The notes under the pieces are model-generated. The model was not told the origin of the DNA. It saw only the letters and a program-made list of their open reading frames with translations, and did no database searches. From Tenacibaculum sp. 190524A02b (lineage in GTDB: Bacteria > Bacteroidota > Bacteroidia > Flavobacteriales > Flavobacteriaceae), in NCBI RefSeq assembly GCF_964036645.1, contig NZ_OZ038525.1, positions 2,378,501 to 2,442,500 on the forward strand: a DNA stretch of 64,000 nt, in the 5' to 3' direction. Positions 1 through 8,593 of the stretch are shown here, piece after piece. Both the position numbers and the translations under genes were made by a program. Numbering within the stretch: the first letter of the stretch is position 1; every line of letters starts with the position of its first letter.

Positions 1-158
1 TTATTAACATCAATCGTTTTATTTCTTATAACTTTTACTAATAAAACCATACTCCAAAGCACACCTGGAATAATATTTTAACAAAAAAAATACGATTATG
101 TTAAATATTTTTTAAATTTACGTCAGAATCAATTAAAACAAACTTAAAACCCTTCAAA

Positions 159-3100
159 ATGAAAAACAAACTATTTTTAGTCATGTTAATGGCTAGTGCT
201 GCTTTGTTCTCTCAAAACAGTAATTTTTGGAAAAAAGAAACTGCATCCAAAAATTCAGCAAGTAAATCAGCAATTGAAAAAAACTTACCAACAAAAAATG
301 TATATCATTTAAACATTGACGCATTAAGAAACACTTTAATCACAGCTCCAAAAAGAAGCGTAAACAAAAAGTCTAACCTAATTATTTCATTTCCTAATGA
401 TAAAGGGGATTTTGAAAACTATCGAGTTTTTGAAGCCTCAGTACTACACCCTGATTTAGCTGCTAAATACCCTAACATCAAATCTTATGCTGGTGTAAAT
501 ATTAAGAATGCTGGTGATAGAATCCGTTTCAGTATTTCGCCTGATGGACTGCAAAGCATGCGCTTAAGCATTGATAAACCAACTATTTTTATTGAACCCT
601 ATTCAAAAACAAAACAAACATATTCTGTTTTTAGCAGATCAGACAAACCTAAAAGAATCGGAGGACTAAATTGTACAACAGAGCCTGAAACACAAACCAA
701 GTCAAAAAAATTAGGAGCTGTTAAGAAAAATGCAGATGACGGTATTTTGAGAACCTATCGTATTGCAGTTTCTACAACCGGAGAATACACAACTCATCAC
801 GGAGGAACAATTGCAGGTGCTTTAGCTGCAATAAACGCTACTATGACTAGAGTTAACGGTCTTTATGAATCAGATTTTAATGTTACTATGGTAGTTATTC
901 CAAATACTGATACTTTAATTTACACAAACGCTAGTACAGACCCATATTCAAATAGCTTAAATTCACAACTACAAACCACCTTAACAAATAGAATTGGTGA
1001 ATCAAATTATGACATAGGTCATTTATTTCATAAAGCTAGCAACAATGGAAACGCTGGATGTATAGGTTGTGTATGCGTTAATGGTAGAAAAGGTAGTGCA
1101 TTTAGCTCTACAACTATACCTGAAGGAGAAGTGTTTGACGTAGATTATGTAGCTCATGAAATTGGCCATCAATTTGGAGGAAACCACACATGGACCTTTA
1201 GTAGAAATGAAGGAACCAATGTACAAATGGAACCTGGAAGCGGATCAACTATTATGGGATATGCAGGAATCACAGGAGCCTCAGATGTTCAATCAAATAG
1301 TGATCCTTATTTTCATGCAGCAACAATACAACAAATTACTGATTACGTAAAAACTACTTCTTGCCAAACCAATACAACAACTGGCAACAATATTCCTACA
1401 GTAAATGCTGGAAGTAACTATACTATTCCTAGAGGTACAGCATTTGTTTTAACTGGTACTGCTACTGACCCTGATTCTTCTGATGTATTATCCTATTGCT
1501 GGGAACAAATTGACGAAGACGACGCAGCAACCAAAAACCCAAGCGTAAATGCAACTTCAGGTGTTGCGTTCAGATCATACTTACCAACAACAAACACCTC
1601 AAGGTATTTCCCTAGGTTAGAAACTATAAAAACTGGGGCTACTTCATGGCAATGGGAAGCTGTGCCTAATGTAAGCAGAGATTTAAACTTTAGACTGACC
1701 GTTAGAGATAATAGAGCTGGCGGTGGCACTAATAATAGTGATGATATGAAAGTAACTGTAAATGCAAGCGCAGGTCCTTTTGTTGTAAATTCTCCAAACA
1801 CAAATGTAAGCTACGCAGTTGGAAGTACACAAACAGTAACTTGGAATGTAGCAGGCACTACAGGAAATCAAATTAATGCTGCTACAGTTGATATACTATT
1901 ATCTACAGATGGCGGTAATACATACCCTATTACACTAGCTAGCGGTGTTTCAAATGATGGATCACAAGATGTAACAATTCCAAACCAAGTAGGAAGTCAA
2001 AATAGAATTATGGTAAAAGGAAGTAATCATATTTTCTTTGATATATCTAATGTTAATTTCACCATTACTGGAACTGTTACCTGTAATGCAACTGTTCCTA
2101 CTGGAATTTCTGCTTCTGGAATCTCTGCAAACGGAGCCACAATATCATGGAACGCAGTAGCTGGAGCTACCTACAACGTAAGACATCGACAAGTAGGAAC
2201 ATCATCATGGACTACCTCTAATGTTTCTGGAACTTCAACAACAATATCAGGACTATTAGCCTCTACACAGTATGAAGTACAAGTTAGAAGTCAATGTCCA
2301 AGTAACAATTCAGCTTTTAGTGCTTCGGTAAATTTCACAACAACAGATGGCGGAGGCAGCACATGTGAATCATTACCCTACAGCGAAAGCTTCGAATCAA
2401 ACGATGGATGGACTCAAGCTACTGGAGATGATGGTAACTGGGTTAGAAACTCTAATGGAACGCCTTCTAACAACACAGGCCCTAATTCTGCAACAAATGG
2501 TAGCTTCTATATGTTTTTAGAAGCTTCAAGCAACAATAGCTCTGGCGAAATAGGTGCTAATGCTACCGCTATTTTAGAAAGCCCTTGCTTTGATCTTTCT
2601 GGAGAATCTTCTGCTACGATTACATTTAGTAACCATATGTATGGCAACAATATAGGTTCACTAACATTACAAGCCTCTACCAATGGAAGTAACTGGACAA
2701 ATTTATGGACAGAATCAGGAAGCAAAGGAAATCAATGGAATAATATTTCTGTTAGTTTAAATGCATATATAGGCGGAGACGTTAGTTTAAGGTTTATAGG
2801 AGTCACTGGTAATGGATGGTCTAGCGATATTGCTATAGACAATATCAAGATAACTTCTGGAAACACTACACCACCAGGTTGCACATCTTTAAACTTCAAT
2901 GATTATACAATCAGCTCCTTTTCTAATCAAGATAGCTCAGGTAACTTTTCTATTGAAGCTAGTGGAAACGCACTAACATTAACTAATAACACATGGAAGT
3001 TTATTAATTACAATTACACAGTAACATCAAACACAGTAATAGAGTTTGAGTTTAGCAGTACTTCTGAGGGTGAAATTCACGCTATTGGTTTTGAAAACGA

Positions 3101-3635
3101 CAATAGCCTAACATCTAGTAGATACTTTAAGGTATATGGAACCCAAAACTATGGTGTTACGAATTTCGATAATTATACCAGTGGAACAAAAACATATGTA
3201 ATTCCAGTTGGTGATTCTTACACCGGAAATATGGACAGATTAGTATTTATAAATGATAACGATAGTGGGTCTGGAAACAACTCTACATTTTCAAATGTTA
3301 AAATTTATGAAACATCATGCACTAACAGTATTTCAAAATCAGTGGTAGCTTTTGGAGAAAGAATAGATGTAATAGGAAGTGAAGATGAAAACATGTTATC
3401 GTCTTTAAAACTTTCTCCAAATCCAGTATCCAAAGGAGAAACTTTAAAAATATTTTCATATAGCAACAAAGCCCCAAACACAACATACACTATTGTCAAT
3501 ATGCTTGGTCAAACATTAGACACAGGAAATTTAACAAAAGAGGGAATTAATACCCAAAAGTTAACTTCTGGAGTATATTTAGTCTTATTGAAAAATGATT
3601 TCACAAGTACCTCAAAACGTATTGTTGTAAAATAG
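159..3635 (+). CDS. Secreted reprolysin-like zinc metalloprotease with T9SS sorting domain
   Basis: Predicted secreted endopeptidase of 1158 residues. An N-terminal signal peptide (hydrophobic run MLMASAALFS, residues about 8-17) is followed by a propeptide-like region. The metzincin zinc motif HEIGHQFGGNH lies at residues 333-343, and a Met-turn candidate (STIMGYAGI) follows about 30 residues later, so the catalytic core spans roughly residues 190-410. After it come Ig/PKD-like and fibronectin type III modules (about 640-730) and one or two jelly-roll-like adhesion modules. The C-terminal ~75 residues (LSPNPVSKGETL, NMLGQ, LTSGVYLVLL, KRIVVK) are a classic T9SS type A sorting signal. The protein should cross the outer membrane by T9SS and end up secreted or attached to the surface. 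Family-level protease call is strong; the substrate is unknown. The gene stands alone and is followed by a hairpin terminator. Confidence 0.92.
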   Translation: MKNKLFLVMLMASAALFSQNSNFWKKETASKNSASKSAIEKNLPTKNVYHLNIDALRNTLITAPKRSVNKKSNLIISFPNDKGDFENYRVFEASVLHPDLAAKYPNIKSYAGVNIKNAGDRIRFSISPDGLQSMRLSIDKPTIFIEPYSKTKQTYSVFSRSDKPKRIGGLNCTTEPETQTKSKKLGAVKKNADDGILRTYRIAVSTTGEYTTHHGGTIAGALAAINATMTRVNGLYESDFNVTMVVIPNTDTLIYTNASTDPYSNSLNSQLQTTLTNRIGESNYDIGHLFHKASNNGNAGCIGCVCVNGRKGSAFSSTTIPEGEVFDVDYVAHEIGHQFGGNHTWTFSRNEGTNVQMEPGSGSTIMGYAGITGASDVQSNSDPYFHAATIQQITDYVKTTSCQTNTTTGNNIPTVNAGSNYTIPRGTAFVLTGTATDPDSSDVLSYCWEQIDEDDAATKNPSVNATSGVAFRSYLPTTNTSRYFPRLETIKTGATSWQWEAVPNVSRDLNFRLTVRDNRAGGGTNNSDDMKVTVNASAGPFVVNSPNTNVSYAVGSTQTVTWNVAGTTGNQINAATVDILLSTDGGNTYPITLASGVSNDGSQDVTIPNQVGSQNRIMVKGSNHIFFDISNVNFTITGTVTCNATVPTGISASGISANGATISWNAVAGATYNVRHRQVGTSSWTTSNVSGTSTTISGLLASTQYEVQVRSQCPSNNSAFSASVNFTTTDGGGSTCESLPYSESFESNDGWTQATGDDGNWVRNSNGTPSNNTGPNSATNGSFYMFLEASSNNSSGEIGANATAILESPCFDLSGESSATITFSNHMYGNNIGSLTLQASTNGSNWTNLWTESGSKGNQWNNISVSLNAYIGGDVSLRFIGVTGNGWSSDIAIDNIKITSGNTTPPGCTSLNFNDYTISSFSNQDSSGNFSIEASGNALTLTNNTWKFINYNYTVTSNTVIEFEFSSTSEGEIHAIGFENDNSLTSSRYFKVYGTQNYGVTNFDNYTSGTKTYVIPVGDSYTGNMDRLVFINDNDSGSGNNSTFSNVKIYETSCTNSISKSVVAFGERIDVIGSEDENMLSSLKLSPNPVSKGETLKIFSYSNKAPNTTYTIVNMLGQTLDTGNLTKEGINTQKLTSGVYLVLLKNDFTSTSKRIVVK

Positions 3636-3656
3636 AGAAAATATTACATCACAAAC

Positions 3657-3690
3657 AAAAGAGTCTGTCTTTTTAAGATAGGCTCTTTTA
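3657..3690 (+). terminator. Rho-independent terminator of the metalloprotease gene
   Basis: Imperfect hairpin with arms aaaagagtctgtctt and aagataggctctttt around a short T-rich loop, ending in a T run, 22 nt after the metalloprotease stop codon. Confidence 0.75.
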
Positions 3691-3794
3691 GATTAAACAA
3701 AGACCTTTCATGTTAATATTAAAATAACGTCTCTTCTTTAATATGCCCCTGCATCTATTTAATAACAAAATCTAAGTAGTAAAATCTTTTTAAA

Positions 3795-3828
3795 ACAAAA
3801 GCCTTAATCAGTTTGATTAAGGCTTTTG
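3795..3828 (-). terminator. Terminator immediately after tRNA-Tyr copy 1
   Basis: Perfect 15-bp stem (caaaagccttaatca / tgattaaggcttttg, 3-nt loop) that touches the discriminator base of the tRNA-Tyr on the minus strand and is followed by a T-rich run. The same hairpin follows tRNA-Tyr copy 2. Confidence 0.85.
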
Positions 3829-3911
3829 TGGGGAGAGCAGGATTCGAACCTGCGAAGTCGAAAGACAACGGAGTTACAGTCCGTCCCATTTGGCCGCTCT
3901 GGAATCTCCCC
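3829..3911 (-). tRNA. tRNA-Tyr(GTA), copy 1
   Basis: Minus-strand cloverleaf of 83 nt including discriminator A. Acceptor arms GGGGAGA / TCTCCCC pair perfectly; the anticodon loop reads CTGTAAC (anticodon GTA); the T arm contains GGTTCGAATCC; the long variable arm is typical of bacterial tRNA-Tyr. CCA is not encoded. It is the distal gene of a Lys-Tyr pair. Confidence 0.96.
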
Positions 3912-3918
3912 AAGAATT

Positions 3919-3951
3919 AAAAAAGCTTCTTGATAATCAAGAAGCTTTTTT
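3919..3951 (-). terminator. Hairpin between tRNA-Lys and tRNA-Tyr, copy 1 only
   Basis: Perfect 15-bp stem (aaaaaagcttcttga / tcaagaagctttttt, 3-nt loop) with a T run on the minus strand, directly after tRNA-Lys copy 1. The second cassette has only 28 nt of unrelated spacer here, so this hairpin is specific to copy 1. It should reduce read-through into tRNA-Tyr copy 1 or act in processing. Confidence 0.75.
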
Positions 3952-3952
3952 G

Positions 3953-4025
3953 TGACCGGGCTGGGGCTCGAACCCAGGACCCTCTCCTTAAAAGGGAGAT
4001 GCTCTACCAACTGAGCTACCCGGTC
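3953..4025 (-). tRNA. tRNA-Lys(TTT), copy 1
   Basis: 73-nt minus-strand cloverleaf: acceptor GACCGGG / CCCGGTC, D arm GCTCAGTTGGTAGAGC, anticodon loop CTTTTAA (anticodon TTT), T arm GGGTTCGAGCCC, discriminator A, no encoded CCA. It is the first gene after the promoter at 4058-4087. Confidence 0.97.
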
Positions 4026-4057
4026 ATTTTGCTTTAACATTTCTGCGTTTGCGGGTG

Positions 4058-4087
4058 CAAATATAGCAGCTTTTATTGATTATACAA
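4058..4087 (-). promoter_or_regulatory. Promoter of tRNA cassette 1
   Basis: On the minus strand TTG, 19 nt, TATATTTG: an exact match to the Bacteroidota primary sigma consensus (-33 TTG, -7 TAnnTTTG). It lies about 30 nt upstream of tRNA-Lys copy 1. The same arrangement is found before cassette 2. Confidence 0.9.
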
Positions 4088-4147
4088 ACTTTATTTGCAA
4101 AAGAAAATAATAGATTAGTACAACCCTTATTCATTATACTAAAAACC

Positions 4148-4175
4148 AAACACCTAGATCTTTTCTAGGTGTTTT
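4148..4175. terminator. Hairpin terminator between the tRNA cassettes
   Basis: Perfect 11-bp stem aaacacctaga / tctaggtgttt with flanking A and T tracts. It lies downstream of cassette 2 and upstream of the cassette 1 promoter and could back up the tRNA-Tyr copy 2 terminator. Confidence 0.65.
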
Positions 4176-4198
4176 ATCACAAACAAATTTTATATAAA

Positions 4199-4232
4199 AC
4201 AAAAGCCTTAATCAGTTTGATTAAGGCTTTTG
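4199..4232 (-). terminator. Terminator immediately after tRNA-Tyr copy 2
   Basis: Same 15-bp perfect stem (caaaagccttaatca / tgattaaggcttttg) as after copy 1, abutting the discriminator base. Confidence 0.85.
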
Positions 4233-4315
4233 TGGGGAGAGCAGGATTCGAACCTGCGAAGTCGAAAGACAACGGAGTTACAGTCCGTCCCATTTGGCCG
4301 CTCTGGAATCTCCCC
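4233..4315 (-). tRNA. tRNA-Tyr(GTA), copy 2
   Basis: Sequence identical to copy 1 over the 83-nt gene: acceptor GGGGAGA / TCTCCCC, anticodon GTA, long variable arm. Transcribed after tRNA-Lys copy 2 with a 28-nt spacer that holds no hairpin. Confidence 0.96.
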
Positions 4316-4343
4316 AAGAGCTTTTTATTCTAAAAAACGTATG

Positions 4344-4416
4344 TGACCGGGCTGGGGCTCGAACCCAGGACCCTCTCCTTAAAAGGGAGATGCTCTACCA
4401 ACTGAGCTACCCGGTC
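4344..4416 (-). tRNA. tRNA-Lys(TTT), copy 2
   Basis: Identical to copy 1: 73 nt, anticodon TTT, acceptor GACCGGG / CCCGGTC, discriminator A, CCA not encoded. Preceded by its own consensus promoter. Confidence 0.97.
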
Positions 4417-4450
4417 ATTTTTGCTTTTTGCATTTCTGCGTTTGCGGGTG

Positions 4451-4480
4451 CAAATATAGTAGGTTTTATTGATTACACAA
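4451..4480 (-). promoter_or_regulatory. Promoter of tRNA cassette 2
   Basis: Minus-strand TTG, 19 nt, TATATTTG, with the same flanking sequence (tttctgcgtttgcgggtg) as the cassette 1 promoter. Confidence 0.9.
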
Positions 4481-4550
4481 ATTTTTTTTATAAAAATATC
4501 ACAAAAAAAACGCACCTTACTCATAGTCATTCAATTAACAAAAAGTTAAT

Positions 4551-5315
4551 CTAAACATCATTTAAATATGCTTTTCGAACTTTTTTAAACAAGTTCGAAG
4601 AATATACAAAATCAACTACAGCCTCATTATCTGTTTTGAAAATTTCTTTACTACTTCCTTCCCATGCTTTTCTTCCATTTTGGAGAAAAACTATTTTCTC
4701 CCCTATTTCCATCACAGAATTCATATCATGTGTATTTATAACTGTAGTTATTTTATACTCATCCGTAATTTCTTGAATTAAATTATCAATTACAATAGCT
4801 GTTTTAGGATCTAAACCAGAATTAGGCTCATCACAAAATAAATATTTTGGATTCATTACTATAGCTCTAGCAATAGCAACTCTCTTTTGCATTCCTCCTG
4901 ATAATTCAGCCGGGAATTTTTTATTTGAATTTTCTAGGTTTACTCTTTTTAAAACAAAGTTTACACGATCTAGCATTTCATCATCTGACTGCTTGGTAAA
5001 CATTTTTAAAGGAAACATTACATTTTCTTCCACTGTTTGAGAATCAAACAGTGCACTACCTTGAAATACCATTCCTAATTCCTGACGAAATAATCTTTTA
5101 TCTTCAATAGACATCTCGGTATTCATCCTACCATCATATAAAATTGTTCCTTGTTCTGGTATATGTAATCCTATCAAGCATTTTAAAAATACTGTTTTTC
5201 CAGAACCACTTTGTCCAATAATTAAACTTGTTTCTCCTGGGTTAAAAGAAGTAGTTATTCCTTTTAATATTTCTACTCCACTAAAACCTTTGTGCAATCC
5301 TCTTACTTCAATCAT
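4551..5315 (-). CDS. mlaF: MlaF-type ABC transporter ATPase
   Basis: 254-residue cytoplasmic ATPase predicted to power phospholipid transport between the inner and outer membranes with the adjacent MlaE permease. Walker A GQSGSGKT (about residue 34), signature LSGGMQKRVAIARAI (about 140) and Walker B LFCDEPNSGLD (about 160) are all present, and the length is right for MlaF. It begins one base after the mlaE stop, so the pair is one operon. No MlaD (MCE-domain) gene is visible downstream, where the tRNA genes begin. MlaF is the best fit among ABC ATPases because of the MlaE partner. Confidence 0.9.
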   Translation of the reverse strand: MIEVRGLHKGFSGVEILKGITTSFNPGETSLIIGQSGSGKTVFLKCLIGLHIPEQGTILYDGRMNTEMSIEDKRLFRQELGMVFQGSALFDSQTVEENVMFPLKMFTKQSDDEMLDRVNFVLKRVNLENSNKKFPAELSGGMQKRVAIARAIVMNPKYLFCDEPNSGLDPKTAIVIDNLIQEITDEYKITTVINTHDMNSVMEIGEKIVFLQNGRKAWEGSSKEIFKTDNEAVVDFVYSSNLFKKVRKAYLNDV

Positions 5316-5316
5316 C

Positions 5317-6060
5317 TTACGTTAATAACATTTGGGTTAAGAAATAATTTGCAATTACAATAACCACAATTGTCCATACCACTGACTGTGTACTAGCTTT
5401 TCCTACAGCAATAGAACCTCCCTTTACATAGTATCCGTGATAAGAAGGTATTGTTGCTATTAAAAAGGCAAAAACAACTGTTTTTATTAATGCATAAGTT
5501 ATCAAAAATGGTTTGAAATCCATTTGAACTCCTGTAATAAAATCAAGCCCTGAAAACAATCCAGAAAGAATACCTGCTACCCATCCTCCAAAAATTCCTA
5601 AAAACATTCCCAAAACAATTAGAAAAGGATAAAATAAAACGGTCGCTATTATTTTAGGTAATACTAAATAATTTAACGAATTAATTCCCATAACTTCTAA
5701 AGCATCAATTTGCTCAGTTACCCTCATAGTTCCAATACTTGAGGTTATGTAAGAGCCTACTTTTCCTGCTAAAATAATAGAACAGAAAGTAGGAGCAAAC
5801 TCTAGTATTACCGATCGTTTAGCTGCAAATCCAATTAACGTTTTAGGTATAAACGGGCTTTCCAAATTCAAAGCCGTTTGTAGAGCTATTACTCCTCCAA
5901 TAAAAAAAGAGATAAATGCAATAATACCTATTGATTTATGCCCTAACTCTTCCATTTCTCTAAACAAAGCCTCTCTAAAAACCCTTGCGCGCTGAGGTTT
6001 TGTAAAAACTTGTTTTAGCATAATAAAGTACTTACCTATATGCTCAATATAATTCTTCAA
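5317..6060 (-). CDS. mlaE: MlaE-type ABC transporter permease
   Basis: 247-residue inner-membrane permease of the MlaE family (asymmetry maintenance, retrograde phospholipid transport). The family segment around TSSIGTMRVTEQIDALEVMG (about residues 107-126) is clear. Five to six hydrophobic segments are visible, including GIIAFISFFIGGVIALQTAL and VVWTIVVIVIANYFL. It is the first gene of a two-gene operon with mlaF and diverges from the phosphatase gene at 6177. Short N-terminal helix before the first membrane segment, as usual in this family. Confidence 0.9.
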   Translation of the reverse strand: MKNYIEHIGKYFIMLKQVFTKPQRARVFREALFREMEELGHKSIGIIAFISFFIGGVIALQTALNLESPFIPKTLIGFAAKRSVILEFAPTFCSIILAGKVGSYITSSIGTMRVTEQIDALEVMGINSLNYLVLPKIIATVLFYPFLIVLGMFLGIFGGWVAGILSGLFSGLDFITGVQMDFKPFLITYALIKTVVFAFLIATIPSYHGYYVKGGSIAVGKASTQSVVWTIVVIVIANYFLTQMLLT

Positions 6061-6176
6061 TTAAAATAGATTTTTTCTTTCTGCTAATGTATAAAAAACA
6101 TTAACTATAACCATATTTATATGATTAAGCTTTGTTTTTTAACTACCTTTGGTGATTTTATAATTCACTATTTAAA

Positions 6177-7817
6177 ATGAAAAAAACCTTCCTATTTGTA
6201 AGCATTGTAATTATATTACTAACAGCTTGTAAACCTCAACAAAAAACTACAATAAAAAAAACTAAATTAGTAGTAGGTATTGTTGTTGACCAAATGAGGT
6301 ACGACTACCTAACACGATTTGCTAAAAAATATAGTAAAAATGGTTTTAAACGTTTATTAAACCAAGGATATTCTCTAGAGAATGCACATTATAATTACAT
6401 TCCAACTTATACAGCTGTAGGACATACTTCTATTTATACAGGTACAACTCCCTTTAATCATGGTATCATTGGCAATCATTGGTATGACAAGTATGCTAAA
6501 AAGTCAATTTACTGTGTTGATGATAAAAAATATAATACTATTGGTAATGATGGCGAAGGAGGTAAAAAATCTCCGTATAGAATGGTAACTACTACCATAA
6601 CAGATCAACTGCACTTGGCTCAAAATATGCAAGGTAAAACTATTGGAATTGCTATTAAAGATCGTTCTGCTATTTTACCTGCTGGGCATACAGCAAATGC
6701 CGCTTACTGGTTTGATGGTGGCTCTAAAGGTCAGTGGATTTCTTCTTCTTACTATATGAATAAATTACCTAGTTGGGTAACTCAATTTAACAATGCTAAA
6801 AAAGCGGATGAGTACCTTAATAAACCATGGGAAACTTTATACGATATTAATACCTACACTGAAAGTATTGCTGACGATAATGAGTTTGAAGCTACTTTTA
6901 AAGGACAAGAAAAACCTGTTTTCCCTCATGATATTCCTTCTTTAAGAAGTAAAAATAAAAATTATAACATATTAAAAGCCATTCCTGCAGGAAACTCTTT
7001 TACTACTGATTTTGCTAAAGCTGCCATTATTGGTGAAAACTTAGGAAAATCTGAATACACGGATTTCTTAGCGGTTAGTTATTCTTCTACAGATTATGTT
7101 GGACATCAGTTTGGAGTAGCTTCTAAAGAAATTGAAGATACTTATTTACGTTTAGATAAGGACTTAGCTGATTTCTTTACTTTTTTAGATACCGAAGTTG
7201 GTCAAGGTAACTACACTATATTCTTAACAGCCGATCATGCTGCTACACAAGTGCCTGCTTATTTACAATCTGTTAAAATACCAGCAGGCTATATTAAACC
7301 TGTTAAGTTTACAAATTACTTGAATAACATTACTAAAGAGTATTTTAAATCTGAAGAATTAATTGAAAATGTTTCTAACTTTCAAATTTTCTTAAATAAA
7401 GAGAAAATTAAAAGTTTAAAATTAAATTATGAAGAGGTTGCACAAACTATAGCTAGTGAAGCTATCAACTACAAAGGAATATATAAGGCTGTAACAGCAA
7501 AAACACTACAAACAACCACATTTACCAATGGGATTTTAAACACTCTACAAAATGGGTATAATCAAAAGTTTTCTGGTGATGTGTTATTAGTCCCTAACCC
7601 TTCAACTATTATTTACCCCAAAAAAGGAACAACTCATGGGTCTGGATATTCGTATGACACACATATTCCTATGATTTTTTATGGAAACGGAATAAAGCAA
7701 GGTACTTCTAACAAGAAATATGATATTATTGATATTGCTCCTACAATAGCTAATTTATTAGAAATTGAATTTCCCAATGGAACTACAGGAAAAGTTGTTG
7801 ACGAAGTACTTAAGTAA
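6177..7817 (+). CDS. pafA: PafA-like alkaline phosphatase lipoprotein
   Basis: 546-residue secreted phosphomonoesterase of the alkaline phosphatase superfamily. A lipoprotein signal ends at LLTAC (Cys18). Residues match the PafA pattern: Asp38 in GIVVDQ, nucleophile Thr79 in YTAVGHT, Asn in GNHWYD, K-x-R in IKDRSAIL (about 161-163, the PafA phosphate-binding pair), STDYVGH, TADHAAT and THIPM (metal ligands Asp/His). PafA releases phosphate from organic phosphates independently of phosphate status in marine Bacteroidota. A -7 box TACCTTTG at 6144-6151 lies upstream without a well-spaced TTG. A nucleotide pyrophosphatase role is less likely because of the K-x-R pair. Confidence 0.88.
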   Translation: MKKTFLFVSIVIILLTACKPQQKTTIKKTKLVVGIVVDQMRYDYLTRFAKKYSKNGFKRLLNQGYSLENAHYNYIPTYTAVGHTSIYTGTTPFNHGIIGNHWYDKYAKKSIYCVDDKKYNTIGNDGEGGKKSPYRMVTTTITDQLHLAQNMQGKTIGIAIKDRSAILPAGHTANAAYWFDGGSKGQWISSSYYMNKLPSWVTQFNNAKKADEYLNKPWETLYDINTYTESIADDNEFEATFKGQEKPVFPHDIPSLRSKNKNYNILKAIPAGNSFTTDFAKAAIIGENLGKSEYTDFLAVSYSSTDYVGHQFGVASKEIEDTYLRLDKDLADFFTFLDTEVGQGNYTIFLTADHAATQVPAYLQSVKIPAGYIKPVKFTNYLNNITKEYFKSEELIENVSNFQIFLNKEKIKSLKLNYEEVAQTIASEAINYKGIYKAVTAKTLQTTTFTNGILNTLQNGYNQKFSGDVLLVPNPSTIIYPKKGTTHGSGYSYDTHIPMIFYGNGIKQGTSNKKYDIIDIAPTIANLLEIEFPNGTTGKVVDEVLK

Positions 7818-7844
7818 CTAATTTATTTAGAAATCATGTAAAAT

Positions 7845-7868
7845 AAAAACGCTCTATAGAGCGTTTTT
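7845..7868. terminator. Bidirectional terminator between converging genes
   Basis: Perfect 24-nt palindrome (aaaaacgctcta / tagagcgttttt) flanked by A and T runs, placed between the PafA-like gene (+) and the small secreted protein gene (-). It contains the stop codon of the latter. Confidence 0.85.
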
Positions 7869-8204
7869 ATTTTTGTTTTTATTACAGTCTGTATCTCTAT
7901 CTACAAAACATTTATTGTTATCTCGTTTTTTTCTAAATCTTAAATTATTTCCTCTATCAAGCATTTTCTTTATTTGCTCTACATCTACCTTTTCTCTAAC
8001 AACTTTCCTCTTCTTCTTTAAAGAAGTCTTTTTTACCTTTTTAGTAATATTTAAATGAAGTGAATTTTCATCTTCAACATCCAACTCAGATATTTGATCT
8101 ATTCCATGTCCTGCAATCACCTCTTGTGAAAACATTGTTGGCGCTGCAAATAGCATAATAGTAAATAAAAAAGATACTGTTGTTATGGTTTTTAATGCTT
8201 TCAT
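7854..8204 (-). CDS. Small basic secreted protein, unknown function
   Basis: 116 residues with a clear signal peptide (TVSFLFTIMLFAAPTMFS, cleavage likely before QEV). The mature part is acidic at first (SELDVEDEN) and then strongly basic (KKTSLKKKRKVV, RKKRDNN), with two cysteines near the end and an Asn/Lys-rich tail. I recognise no family. The last codons and the stop lie within a palindromic terminator, so the tail sequence is partly dictated by the hairpin. Monocistronic, minus strand, separated from the YqaE-like gene by about 90 nt. Confidence 0.6.
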   Translation of the reverse strand: MKALKTITTVSFLFTIMLFAAPTMFSQEVIAGHGIDQISELDVEDENSLHLNITKKVKKTSLKKKRKVVREKVDVEQIKKMLDRGNNLRFRKKRDNNKCFVDRDTDCNKNKNKNAL

Positions 8205-8297
8205 TTTAATTATTGTTTTATAACTTGATTACATTTTTATGACACATTACTACATAAAAAGTCACAAAACATTAAAATCCTTACAAAAAAAACTATT

Positions 8298-8453
8298 TTA
8301 ATTAGGATTATTAAGAATAACTAAAGCTCCAATAACTCCTGGAACCCATCCACAAAGAGTTAATAAAAACACAATAACAATAGAACCGCATCCTTTTCCT
8401 ATTACTGATAATGGTGGAAAAAATATGGCTAATAATACTCGTAATAAACTCAT
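8298..8453 (-). CDS. YqaE/Pmp3-family small membrane protein
   Basis: A 51-residue protein, translated directly from the minus strand: it begins MSLLRVLLAIFFPPLSVIGK and continues through a second hydrophobic stretch (IVIVFLLTLCGWVPGVIGAL) to end in NNPN. Two membrane segments, the PP at the end of helix 1 and the LCGWVPGVIGA signature are diagnostic of the UPF0057/Pmp3 proteolipids, which are linked to salt and membrane-potential stress in other organisms. The length is normal for the family. No partner gene is evident. Confidence 0.88.
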   Translation of the reverse strand: MSLLRVLLAIFFPPLSVIGKGCGSIVIVFLLTLCGWVPGVIGALVILNNPN

Positions 8454-8534
8454 AGTACTTTTTTTGGTTATAATATACTATAAAGACGCTTGTATTAGAA
8501 TTTTGTTACACATCTTTTTAAATTACAATTCAAC

Positions 8535-8564
8535 TTGTTTATTTTTTAAAAAAGTTTACTTTTG
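8535..8564 (+). promoter_or_regulatory. Promoter of the T9SS type B gene
   Basis: TTG, 19 nt, TACTTTTG: exact Bacteroidota consensus, 30 nt before the ATG at 8594. The promoter is intact although the gene carries a stop codon. Confidence 0.85.
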
Positions 8565-8593
8565 CTGAAAATCACTATGAAGAGTAATATATT

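Larger units (their letters stand above)
3795..4480 (-). repeat. Direct duplication of promoter-tRNA-Lys-tRNA-Tyr-terminator
   Basis: Two near-identical transcription units of about 270 bp lie in tandem (about 3795-4087 and 4199-4480). They share promoter, leader, both tRNAs and the terminal hairpin, and differ in the spacer between the two tRNAs. The pattern is a segmental duplication followed by divergence of the spacer only. Confidence 0.9.

Noticed and set aside
3804..4554. Reading frames covering the tRNA genes on both strands
   Set aside because: They are read-throughs of tRNA cloverleafs, including the VAQLVEHLPFKERVLGSSP-type artefact typical of tRNA genes.
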